DNA from: CAVXNB01 sp963763085
Lineage (GTDB): Bacteria; Actinomycetota; Acidimicrobiia; Acidimicrobiales; Bog-793
DNA: 64,000 bases
Direction of reading: 5' to 3'
NCBI GenBank assembly: GCA_963763085.1
Contig: CAVXNB010000004.1
Location: forward strand, 372,001-436,000
Under the pieces are notes generated by a model. It searched no databases, was not told the origin of the DNA, and was given only the letters and a program-made list of their open reading frames with translations. A program made the translations under genes and the position numbers. Positions 18,709-25,394 of this stretch are shown one piece after another. Positions within the stretch are counted from its first letter, which is position 1; each line of letters begins with the position of its first letter.

Positions 18709-19191
18709 ATGTTCAGATGGATCCGACGACGGCGCCGCACACCGATGCAGTGCTCGAGCGCGGTCATCGGATGCCGAGCCGCGCGCGAAGCGATCTCCGC
18801 GCTCGTTGATGGCGAGCCGGCTCCGATCTCCGAAGCTCTCATGAAGGCCCACCTGGCAGAGTGCCAGAACTGTCGTGAGTTCCAGGAGAAGGTCGTCTCG
18901 CTCCGGCGTCAGATGAGCATTCGAGTCCTTGCACCGGTTCCGGACCGCACGTCCGAGATCCTGGTGGCACTCGGGTTCCCCGATCATCCGATCGAGACTC
19001 GAGTGCGTCGTTGGACGCATTGCCGTCGCGTCTCGTTGACTCGGACGACCCAGTGGGTCTCGGGCGTCGTACCCCTGGGAGTCGCCGTATCGGCTCTGAC
19101 GCTCGGCGCCTTCAGCCACCCTGATGTCATCGGCTCGCACGTCTTGACCCCGTGCACCCAGTTCCTCGCGCATCACCACCCAGGAAGGTGA
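18709..19191 (+). CDS. Zinc-finger (zf-HC2) anti-sigma factor
   Basis: 161 residues. The cytoplasmic N-terminal part carries an anti-sigma zinc finger: a Cys near CRAAREAISALVDGE followed by HLAECQNCREF (H-x3-C-x2-C), the standard ZAS motif. A single TM helix follows (WVSGVVPLGVAVSALTLGAF), leaving a short external tail. Such proteins hold an ECF sigma factor at the membrane and release it on a signal; the sigma gene at 14954 is the natural partner. The ATG at 18709 is preferred, with a GGGTGGG-like ribosome site, over GTG 18697. It is the last gene of the 15661-19191 operon and convergent with zur. Confidence 0.8.
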   Translation: MFRWIRRRRRTPMQCSSAVIGCRAAREAISALVDGEPAPISEALMKAHLAECQNCREFQEKVVSLRRQMSIRVLAPVPDRTSEILVALGFPDHPIETRVRRWTHCRRVSLTRTTQWVSGVVPLGVAVSALTLGAFSHPDVIGSHVLTPCTQFLAHHHPGR

Positions 19192-19224
19192 CTGGATGCC
19201 GGAGGCGGGCGAATGCCAGTGCCT

Positions 19225-19650
19225 TCAGAGCGCGCAGTCTGGGCAGGTGCCGATGATCTCGACGGTATGGGTGATGTCGAGAAAGCCGTGCTCCTTGCCC
19301 GTCTTGGTCGCCCAGCGTTCGACTTGTGGTCCTTCGACTTCGATGACGGTGCCGCAGTGGCGGCAGACAAGGTGGTGGTGGTGCTCGTCGCTGGTGCAGC
19401 GGCGGTAGCGGGTTTCGCCGTCGTCACTTCGAAGGGCGTCGAGCTCGCCGGCGTCCACGAGCGCTCGGACCTGGTTGTAGACGGTGGTGAGGGCGATGTT
19501 CTCGCCTTGGGCTTGGAGCTCGGCGCGAAGTTCTTGAGCGGAGCGGAAACCGTCGGAGGCTTCTAGGACAGCGGCAAGGGCGCGCTTTTGCCGCGTCGAG
19601 CGTTCTTGGGGCGCTCTGCGATCCTGATCGTCAGCGTCGGTGGTGACCAT
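19225..19650 (-). CDS. zur: Fur-family metalloregulator, probably zinc uptake regulator Zur
   Basis: 141 residues. The N-terminal winged helix contains RSAQELRAELQAQGENIALTTVYNQVRALVDAGEL. The dimerisation domain has the metal-site string DEHHHHLVCRHCG and a second CxxC at the C-terminus (CPDC), forming the structural zinc site. Zur-type proteins repress zinc uptake genes when zinc-loaded, and the adjacent znuA-znuC-znuB1-znuB2 set supports that reading over Fur or PerR. ATG 19650 was chosen because upstream codons in this frame are simply the antisense of the His-rich gene. It is last in the operon arsR-type, His-rich, zur. Confidence 0.88.
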   Translation of the reverse strand: MVTTDADDQDRRAPQERSTRQKRALAAVLEASDGFRSAQELRAELQAQGENIALTTVYNQVRALVDAGELDALRSDDGETRYRRCTSDEHHHHLVCRHCGTVIEVEGPQVERWATKTGKEHGFLDITHTVEIIGTCPDCAL

Positions 19651-19669
19651 TGTGTCTGTGGCCGGAGGC

Positions 19670-19963
19670 TCAGTGGTCGTCCCAGTGGCCCTCGTGGGAG
19701 GCGTGGCGGTGCCCGTCGTGCAGGTAGTCGACGTGATCGTCGTGGGGGACGGCGACATGTCCGCAGCCTCCCGCGTGGGTGTGGTCGTGTCCGGGGTGCT
19801 CGGCGTGGTTGTCGACGGTGCACTCGTCGAAGTGCCCGTCGTGGGCCGCATGAAGGTGCCCATCGTGGACGTAGTCGACGTGATCGTCGTGGGGGACGGC
19901 GACATGTCCGCAGCCGTCACCGTGCATATGGGTGTGGCCGGAGTGCTCGACGTGGGTGGTCAT
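19670..19963 (-). CDS. Histidine-rich, internally duplicated metal-binding protein
   Basis: 97 residues, of which about a quarter are His. It consists of two copies of a unit GCGHVAVPHDDHVDY followed by xHDGHxHAxHxGH, plus a HTHMHGD leader. Small proteins with this HVAVPHxDHxDYxHDGH signature occur beside actinobacterial zinc regulators and are sometimes annotated as zinc transporter permease, but there is no membrane segment here. A soluble zinc buffer or chaperone is more likely. The start overlaps the ArsR stop by four bases (ATGA), and zur follows after 19 bases. The two units are identical for 45 bp at DNA level (see repeat), indicating recent duplication or gene conversion. Confidence 0.8.
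   Translation of the reverse strand: MTTHVEHSGHTHMHGDGCGHVAVPHDDHVDYVHDGHLHAAHDGHFDECTVDNHAEHPGHDHTHAGGCGHVAVPHDDHVDYLHDGHRHASHEGHWDDH
19724..19915. repeat. Two perfect 45-bp direct repeats inside the His-rich gene
   Basis: Identical 45-bp stretches at 19724-19768 and 19871-19915, 147 bases apart, each encode GCGHVAVPHDDHVDY on the minus strand. Perfect identity including wobble positions points to recent duplication or ongoing conversion. Confidence 0.9.
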
Positions 19964-20277
19964 GGGTGTTCCTCCTGGGAGTGTCGAATGGCGTCGTGGA
20001 CGATGTGACCGACATGGGCGTCGACAAGTTGGTAGGTGATCTCCGTACCGCGTCGGGTGGTGGTGACCAGACCGGCTTCGCGTAGCACTTTGAGGTGCTG
20101 GGACAACAATGGCTGGCTCACCGCCCGCCCGGCGGCCTCGAGCGACGTCTGCAACTCGTGGACGCAGCGGGGCGCCTCGCAGAGCTCGACGACGGTGGCC
20201 AAGCGGATCGCAGATGCCAGGGCCTTGAGCAAATCCACTGCTCCGGCGAGACGGTCACTCACTTCGGTGTCGAGCAC
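19960..20277 (-). CDS. ArsR/SmtB-family metal-sensing repressor
   Basis: 105 residues. The core is the ArsR winged helix (VSQPLLSQHLKVLREAGLVTTTRRGTEITYQL). The C-terminal helix alpha5 reads DAHVGHIVHDAIRHSQEEH, close to the Asp-x-His...His-x2-Glu zinc site of SmtB and CzrA, so it is an alpha5-type zinc (or cobalt) sensor. A Cys pair near ELCEAPRC may form part of the alpha3N site. It would dissociate from DNA when zinc is bound. It is first in a minus-strand operon with the His-rich protein and zur, and divergent from znuA; palindromes in the shared 208-base region are candidate operators. The start is GTG 20277. Confidence 0.87.
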   Translation of the reverse strand: MLDTEVSDRLAGAVDLLKALASAIRLATVVELCEAPRCVHELQTSLEAAGRAVSQPLLSQHLKVLREAGLVTTTRRGTEITYQLVDAHVGHIVHDAIRHSQEEHP

Positions 20278-20295
20278 GCAAATACATTAGTGCTT

Positions 20296-20307
20296 CCTTA
20301 TATAAGG
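20296..20307. promoter_or_regulatory. Candidate operator, perfect palindrome CCTTATATAAGG
   Basis: A 12-bp perfect palindrome (14 bp with the flanking T/A) lies 18 bases upstream of the ArsR start in otherwise GC-rich DNA. Its AT-rich symmetric form and position suit an ArsR-family operator or an overlapping -10 element. Assignment is by position only. Confidence 0.5.
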
Positions 20308-20357
20308 AGCAAGCCATAGACCCGGGCCGATCTTCGGGCTGGTAGTTGCAACCATTC

Positions 20358-20380
20358 CAGATACGGTCTAGCTTTATCTG
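20358..20380. promoter_or_regulatory. Candidate operator, CAGATA-N11-TATCTG
   Basis: An inverted repeat with 6-bp arms at 20358-20363 and 20375-20380, about 105 bases before znuA. It is a second symmetric element in the divergent region and could be the Zur or ArsR site for the importer operon. It does not obviously match a Zur box that I can recall. Confidence 0.35.
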
Positions 20381-20485
20381 AAACCGATCCAGACAAGCTC
20401 CGAGTGCAGGGATCCGCCACGGGGTCGGAAGAGGTCGGTTCGGACGATGTCGGCGACTCGACCATGACAAGGAGACCCGAGGACG

Positions 20486-21418
20486 ATGTTCAGGTTTGCG
20501 AAGGTGGCAGCTGGGATCGCGGTGCTTGGGGCGGTGCTGACGGCCTCCGCGTGTAGCTCGTCGGCGAAGCCTGACCCGGCGAGCGGCGGAGGCACGGTGG
20601 CGGTAGTGGCGGGAGAGAACGAGTACGGCAACGTGGCGTCTCAGATCGGCGGCAAGTACGTAAGCGTGTACTCGGTCGACTCGAACCCGAATACTGATCC
20701 CCACACCTACGAGGCGACGCCGGCGGTGGGTCAGAAGATCGCCAACGCGAACCTGCTCATCGAGAACGGGGTGGATTACGACACCTTCATGGGCACACTT
20801 GCCTCGGCGTCGCCGAACTCGGCTCGCAAGGTGATCAACGTGCAGCATTTGCTGGGACTGCCGGACAGCACCGCGAATCCGCACTTGTGGTACAACCCGA
20901 GGACGATGCCGGCCGTCGCCCGAGCGTTGGCGTCCGATCTTTCCGCGCTCGATCCGGCCCACGCCTCGACCTTCCACGCGAACGAGACGAAGTTCGTCGC
21001 CTCGCTGCAGCCGTGGTTCAACGCCATCGCCGCGTTCAAAGCGAAATACGCGGGGACGACTGCGGCGACGACCGAGCCGGTCGCCGACTACCTGCTGACG
21101 GCGATGGGAATCAACAACTTGACGCCTTTCCAGTTTCAGGCCGACATCATGAATGGCACCGACCCCACGCCGCAGGACGTGTCGTTGGAGAGGGGGTTCT
21201 TCACCAAGCATCAGGTCAAGGTGTTCTGCTACAACCAGCAGGTCACCGACCCACTCACGGATTCGATTCGCCAGACCGCGCTGCAGGCCGGTGTGCCGGT
21301 GGTCGGCGTCTACGAGACGATGCCCGTGCCCGGCTACGACTACCAGTCGTGGATGATGGCCGAGCTCAACGCGATTGAGAAGGCCGTCACTACCGGTGCA
21401 TCCACCCAGCACCTGTGA
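20486..21418 (+). CDS. znuA: Zinc/manganese ABC transporter substrate-binding lipoprotein
   Basis: 310 residues with a lipoprotein signal peptide (lipobox TASAC) and a cluster A-I metal-binding fold. The first two ligands are in TDPHTYEATP and NPHLWYNP. The third ligand position reads TTEPVADYL, with Glu where ZnuA usually has His, and the last is in the VGVYETMP region, so the ligand set looks closer to the Mn-type PsaA group. The context (zur, ArsR/SmtB, His-rich protein) nevertheless favours zinc. It captures the metal outside the membrane and hands it to the two permeases. The following ATPase gene overlaps its stop (GTGA). Confidence 0.88.
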   Translation: MFRFAKVAAGIAVLGAVLTASACSSSAKPDPASGGGTVAVVAGENEYGNVASQIGGKYVSVYSVDSNPNTDPHTYEATPAVGQKIANANLLIENGVDYDTFMGTLASASPNSARKVINVQHLLGLPDSTANPHLWYNPRTMPAVARALASDLSALDPAHASTFHANETKFVASLQPWFNAIAAFKAKYAGTTAATTEPVADYLLTAMGINNLTPFQFQADIMNGTDPTPQDVSLERGFFTKHQVKVFCYNQQVTDPLTDSIRQTALQAGVPVVGVYETMPVPGYDYQSWMMAELNAIEKAVTTGASTQHL

Positions 21419-22299
21419 TTGTGAAGACTGACCCCGTGGCGTCAACCGGAGGGCCGCCGCTCGATGACAGGCCCGGCGTGGGCGCCCCCGACCCGGTGCT
21501 TCGGGTCGAGGACGTGAGCGTATCGCTCGGAGGTCGCCAGGTTCTCGACCGGGTGTCGTTCTCGGTGGAGGCCGGTGGGTTCTGTGGGCTGATCGGCTCG
21601 AACGGAGCGGGCAAGACCACGCTTTTGCGGGTGATCCTTGGCATGACTGCCGCGAGCGGCGGCCGGATCGTGGTGACCGGCGGGACCCGGTCACGACGGA
21701 ATCCGCAGATTGGTTACGTCCCGCAGAAGATCGTCCTCGAGCCGGACATGCCGCTCCGAGCGCGGGACCTGGTCGGGCTCGGTCTCGACGGGCACCGCTT
21801 CGGGATCCCCGTGCCGGCGGCGAAGCGTCGTGTTGCAGTGGATGAGATGCTCGACGCGGTCGGAGCGACCAGGTTCGCGGATGCCCGGATCGGGAACCTG
21901 TCGGGCGGGGAGCAGCAGCGAGTCATGATCGCCCAGGCCCTTATCTGCCGCCCGAAGTTGTTGCTGCTCGACGAGCCGTTGGCGAACCTGGACATCCGTT
22001 CCGCCGCCGAGGTGGTCGACCTCTTGGCCAGAATCGCCGCCGAACAGCGCATCGCGATCCTGCTCTCCGCGCACGACATGAATCCGCTGTTGCCGGTCAT
22101 GGACCGCGTCGTCTACCTCGCCGACGGCCGGGCTGCGTCGGGCACGACTGAGGAGGTGGTCCGAACGGAGACCCTCAGCCGGCTCTACGGACACCACGTC
22201 GAGGTGATTCACGTCCAAGGCCGGGTGTTGGTCGTCTCGGGCGCGGAGCATCAGGCCCACCATGCCGGTGACACCGACCCCTTTCTGCGGGGGGCATAG
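21415..22299 (+). CDS. znuC: Zinc ABC transporter ATP-binding protein
   Basis: 294 residues. A short N-terminal extension precedes the ABC domain with Walker A GSNGAGKTT, signature LSGGEQQR, Walker B LLLLDEPLANLD and the switch His in LLSAHDMNPL. The Q-loop lies at YVPQK. It is of the family B type that energises metal importers. The start GTG 21415 overlaps the znuA stop, and its stop TAG overlaps the first permease start, so translation is coupled along the operon. The tail contains a run with several His residues (EHQAHHAGD), as in some ZnuC proteins. Confidence 0.9.
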   Translation: MIVKTDPVASTGGPPLDDRPGVGAPDPVLRVEDVSVSLGGRQVLDRVSFSVEAGGFCGLIGSNGAGKTTLLRVILGMTAASGGRIVVTGGTRSRRNPQIGYVPQKIVLEPDMPLRARDLVGLGLDGHRFGIPVPAAKRRVAVDEMLDAVGATRFADARIGNLSGGEQQRVMIAQALICRPKLLLLDEPLANLDIRSAAEVVDLLARIAAEQRIAILLSAHDMNPLLPVMDRVVYLADGRAASGTTEEVVRTETLSRLYGHHVEVIHVQGRVLVVSGAEHQAHHAGDTDPFLRGA

Positions 22300-23225
22300 T
22301 GCTGGTCGCAGCATCCTGGTCCCCGCTGTTCGAACCGGGGTTCTTCTCGTCGGAGCCGGTCCAGGTCGCCTTGGCCGTCGGCGCGATCGCGGCGATCGTG
22401 TCGGGAATCGTGGGGGTATTCACGGTCATCCGGGGACAGTCGTTCGCCGGGCACGCCCTCTCGGACATCGGCACCGCTGGCGGCTCCGCGGCGTTCCTGG
22501 TCGGAGCGTCCACCCTCTACGGGTTCGTTGCCTTCAACGTGGTCGCTGCGGGTGTCATGGAACTCATCGGCATCCGCAAACCTCGAGGACGCGACCTCGC
22601 CACCGGCATCGTCCTCGGCGCCTCGCTGGGGTTGGCCGCCCTGTTCCTCTACGAAGGCACCATCAGCTCGAGCACTACCGGGGCGACGGTGAACGTGCTG
22701 TTCGGTTCCATCTTCACTCTGCCGCCTGGCATCACGACTGTCATAGCCGCCCTCGGCGTCGCCTCGGTCGCGTTGGTCGCCGTCTTGTACCGTCCCCTCC
22801 TGCTCAGCTCCGTGAGCTACGAGCTGGCCGCGGCGCGGGGCGTACCCGTCCGCCTGGTCGGCGCCGGCTACCTCCTGGCCCTTGCGTTGGCGGTGTCGAT
22901 GTCGGCGGTCACGATCGGGGCGATCCTCTCGACGGCTCTCCTGATCGGACCTGCCGCCATCGCACTTCGGCTAGCGACCCGCACTGGGGTTGCCATCGCA
23001 GTCGCGGCCGCGGTCGGCGTGCTCGCCTGCTGGGCAGGGACGTTGATCGCCTACGACAGCACCGTGTGGGCTGGCGGGAATGGCTGGCCGGTCAGCTTCT
23101 GCATCGTGGCCGTCATCTTCGTCCTCTACTTCGCTTCCGGGGTCGTTTCCCGCCTCCGAACGGATCGGCGACGGACGACGACCAGCGATCAGTCAATGGC
23201 TGTCAGGCCGATCGAGGGATCCTGA
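22299..23225 (+). CDS. znuB: Zinc ABC transporter permease 1
   Basis: 308 residues with about eight or nine TM helices, ABC-3 (ZnuB/TroC/MntB) family. The early motif GQSFAGHALSDIGTAGGSAAFLVG and the late coupling segment ILSTALLIGPAAIALRLATR (cytoplasmic, EAA-like) are typical. With the second permease it would form a heterodimeric channel for the metal. The GTG start is coupled to the ATPase stop, and its own stop overlaps the next ATG. Confidence 0.88.
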   Translation: MLVAASWSPLFEPGFFSSEPVQVALAVGAIAAIVSGIVGVFTVIRGQSFAGHALSDIGTAGGSAAFLVGASTLYGFVAFNVVAAGVMELIGIRKPRGRDLATGIVLGASLGLAALFLYEGTISSSTTGATVNVLFGSIFTLPPGITTVIAALGVASVALVAVLYRPLLLSSVSYELAAARGVPVRLVGAGYLLALALAVSMSAVTIGAILSTALLIGPAAIALRLATRTGVAIAVAAAVGVLACWAGTLIAYDSTVWAGGNGWPVSFCIVAVIFVLYFASGVVSRLRTDRRRTTTSDQSMAVRPIEGS

Positions 23226-24097
23226 TGTTCGCCAACTTCATGATCAACGTGTGGGAGGCGGCCACCATCGTGGCCATCGTGGCTGGCGTGGTCGGGTTCT
23301 TCACGGTCTTGCGCGGCGCAGCCTTCGCCGCGCACTCTCTTCCCAACGGGGCCTTCGCCGGAGCGGCGGGGGCCTTCCTGATCGGAGCGAACACCCTCGT
23401 TGGCCTCGGCGTGTTCTCCCTCGCGGGGGCCGGGATGATCGCCGGACTGGGCCGGCGAGCCCGAAGCGATGTCGCCACCGCCCTCACGATCGTGCTGATG
23501 CTGGCTCTCGGCGACCTGTTCCTCTCGCGCACCAGCGAGTACGCCCCCGAGATTTTCGCCCTGCTCTTCGGTGAGGTCCTCGGCGTCTCCACCAGCAAGC
23601 TCGGACCGACCCTGGTGATCGCCGCAGTGTGCATCGTGGCAGTCGCCGCCCTTTACCGGCCGCTGATGCTCTCCTCGGTCACCCCCGACGTCGCTGAAGC
23701 CCGCGGCATCAACCCCCGAATGATGGACCTGGCCTTTCTGGTCGTCGTGGCGCTGGTCACGACGATGGCCGTCCCCGTCGTGGGATCCCTCCTCATCTTC
23801 AGCCTGCTCATCGGCCCGCCTGCCGCCGCCCGGTCCTTCACCAACCGTCCCCCGGTGGCAATCGGCTTATCAGTGCTGTTCGCGCTCCTCACCGTCTGGG
23901 TCGCCATAGCGGTCTCCTACGAGACGAACCTTCCCATCGGCTTCTTCGTCGGCGCCATCAGCGCTTTCGCCTACATCGTCGGGCGAGCGTGGACCGCCTG
24001 GCAGCAAACTCGCGGGAGGCGACGGCAGGGCGCTCGGGACCGAGTGAATCTGGCCGACTTTGCCGACCGGGGCACAGCGAATGCGACGGTCAGATGA
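23225..24097 (+). CDS. Zinc ABC transporter permease 2
   Basis: 290 residues, a second ABC-3 family permease related to the preceding one: GAAFAAHSLPNGAFAGAAGAFLIG and VVGSLLIFSLLIGPPAAARSF occupy equivalent positions. Many actinobacterial and archaeal metal importers carry such a pair. The C-terminal 40 residues are hydrophilic and basic. The ATG at 23225 overlaps the preceding stop (TGATG). It is the last gene of the importer operon; insertion element copy 1 begins 38 bases after its stop. Confidence 0.85.
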   Translation: MFANFMINVWEAATIVAIVAGVVGFFTVLRGAAFAAHSLPNGAFAGAAGAFLIGANTLVGLGVFSLAGAGMIAGLGRRARSDVATALTIVLMLALGDLFLSRTSEYAPEIFALLFGEVLGVSTSKLGPTLVIAAVCIVAVAALYRPLMLSSVTPDVAEARGINPRMMDLAFLVVVALVTTMAVPVVGSLLIFSLLIGPPAAARSFTNRPPVAIGLSVLFALLTVWVAIAVSYETNLPIGFFVGAISAFAYIVGRAWTAWQQTRGRRRQGARDRVNLADFADRGTANATVR

Positions 24098-24134
24098 AGC
24101 ACGTCCAGCAGCCTGCCAGCAGCAGCCAGCAGCA

Positions 24135-24148
24135 GCGGGTCACCGACA
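24135..24148 (+). repeat. Left terminal inverted repeat of element copy 1
   Basis: GCGGGTCACCGACA. It matches the reverse complement of 27195-27208 and 30272-30285 exactly. Confidence 0.9.
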
Positions 24149-24186
24149 GAACTCGCTCACCAGGGTCACCGGCACCTTTCTCGTGG

Positions 24187-24546
24187 TCATTTCCCAGCTT
24201 GGCGGCGCCGTTTCCCCACCGGATGGGGCGGCTCGGAGTCTTCGGCGAGCTCTTCGACGGTCAGGGACTCGAGCTCGCGGACGAGTTGACGTAGCCGCCG
24301 GTCAGCGGCGAGAAGAGGGCGCAGGCGCTCGGCCTGCTCGGGGCTGAGCGTCCTTGTGACCTGACGCCCTTTCTCCTGGCGCATCCAGGTCGCATAGGGA
24401 CCGTGTAGGCGGGGCGGGTCCGCCCGGCAGTGACAGCCGCTGCTCTGGCAGCGCGTCGAGCGCTCGACGATGGATCCCGGGAGCACCGGCCCGATCGTCT
24501 CGATCTCGGCCAGGATCGCCCGGCGCCGGTCCTTGATCACTCCCAC
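24187..24546 (-). CDS. DUF6788-family protein (copy 1)
   Basis: 119 residues. GPVLPGSIVERSTRCQSSGCHC, then HGPYATWMRQEKGRQVTRTL and a C-terminal helix, match the DUF6788 family: small proteins with a conserved Cys cluster (here CxxxxCxC) often found inside or beside transposons. The Cys cluster suggests zinc binding and a DNA-binding accessory role in transposition; this is inference. The GTG start at 24546 has a good AGGAG site. It is divergent from the recombinase gene over a 50-base region holding a palindrome. The protein is identical in copy 2. Confidence 0.8.
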   Translation of the reverse strand: MGVIKDRRRAILAEIETIGPVLPGSIVERSTRCQSSGCHCRADPPRLHGPYATWMRQEKGRQVTRTLSPEQAERLRPLLAADRRLRQLVRELESLTVEELAEDSEPPHPVGKRRRQAGK

Positions 24547-24567
24547 TCCTACAGCATCCCCGATCGG

Positions 24568-24597
24568 TTAACTTGATAAGGTTACTATTCAAGTTAA
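24568..24597. promoter_or_regulatory. Palindrome TTAACTTGA-N12-TCAAGTTAA at the recombinase start (copy 1)
   Basis: Nine-base arms (24568-24576, 24589-24597) flank a 12-base AT-rich spacer containing TACTAT. The right arm ends on the A of the recombinase ATG. The geometry fits a repressor operator or a tyrosine-recombinase core site; TACTAT could also be a -10 box for a leaderless message. Confidence 0.6.
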
Positions 24598-25394
24598 TGA
24601 GCGCCGACCGGCGGGCGGGCCGGGAAGCCTCGGTGGTCTCTGTGCTCGCCCGGTTCCTGGACGACGAGGGCCTCGGTGCTGGGACGCTTCGCGCCGGAGA
24701 GGTGATCGAGGCCTTCGTCTCGGTCGGCCTCGGTGAGCATCGCTCCTCGACCAAGGGCACCTACCGCTCGGTGCTGCGCCGCCTCGCCCGCGTCGAGGCA
24801 CCGAAGTCCGCACCGGGCTATCGCGGCTCGATCGCACCGGCTCCCTACCTCGCCGAAGATCGAGCCGAGCTGTACTCGATCGCCCGGGCCCAGCCGCGTG
24901 CCTGGCGGCGCCACTCGGCGCTTTGCCTGTTGGGCCTCGGCATCGGGGCCGGGCTCCGCCGAAGCGAGATCGTCGCCGCAGTTGGCACCGACGTCGTGTT
25001 CTCGCCTCCGACGGTGTCGGTTCGCGTCGGCGGAGCGCGCGAGCGGCTCGTCGCGGTCAACGACCACGAGGCAGGGCTGGTCTCGGCGCTCGCCACGATC
25101 TCGGGCGGGGGCTACCTGTTCCATCCCGAAGAGGCGGACCGCAGTTACAAGAACTTCGTCAACGACTTCTGCCGTCAGCTCGTCTGCGATCCCGGCGCCC
25201 CGAGGCTGTCTGTGTCGCGTTGCCGCTCGAGCTATATCTGCGACCATCTCGCCACGGGCACGCGGCTCTCGCTGCTCTTGGAACAAGCCGGGATCGAAGA
25301 CGTCGAGTCGCTTGTCCGCTACACGGGCCACGTCGAGGGCTCACCTCGCTCCAAGGCGGCGCTGCGCCACCTGCTCGCGGGCGAGGGGCCCTGA
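24597..25394 (+). CDS. Degenerate tyrosine recombinase (integrase-like), copy 1
   Basis: 265 residues. An N-terminal SAM-like helical domain (FLDDEGLGAGTLRAGEVIEAF...SSTKGTYRSVLRRLARVEAP) leads to a catalytic-fold domain. The first Arg is in GLGIGAGLRRSEIVA. The box II equivalent reads SRCRSSYICDHLA, keeping Arg but with Ser at the His position. The C-terminal segment DVESLVRYTGHV supplies a Tyr, while the His/Trp before it is not evident. An R...R...Y set remains, so the protein may bind and weakly cleave DNA or act as an accessory factor. The ATG at 24597 is preferred to the TTG at 24573. The stop overlaps the transposase ATG. Confidence 0.75.
   Translation: MSADRRAGREASVVSVLARFLDDEGLGAGTLRAGEVIEAFVSVGLGEHRSSTKGTYRSVLRRLARVEAPKSAPGYRGSIAPAPYLAEDRAELYSIARAQPRAWRRHSALCLLGLGIGAGLRRSEIVAAVGTDVVFSPPTVSVRVGGARERLVAVNDHEAGLVSALATISGGGYLFHPEEADRSYKNFVNDFCRQLVCDPGAPRLSVSRCRSSYICDHLATGTRLSLLLEQAGIEDVESLVRYTGHVEGSPRSKAALRHLLAGEGP

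Noticed and set aside
22262..24097. A 611-residue plus-strand open frame suggesting a fused permease
   Set aside because: The first half is an out-of-frame reading of permease 1 (Arg/His-rich). The two permeases are separate genes with overlapping stop and start.
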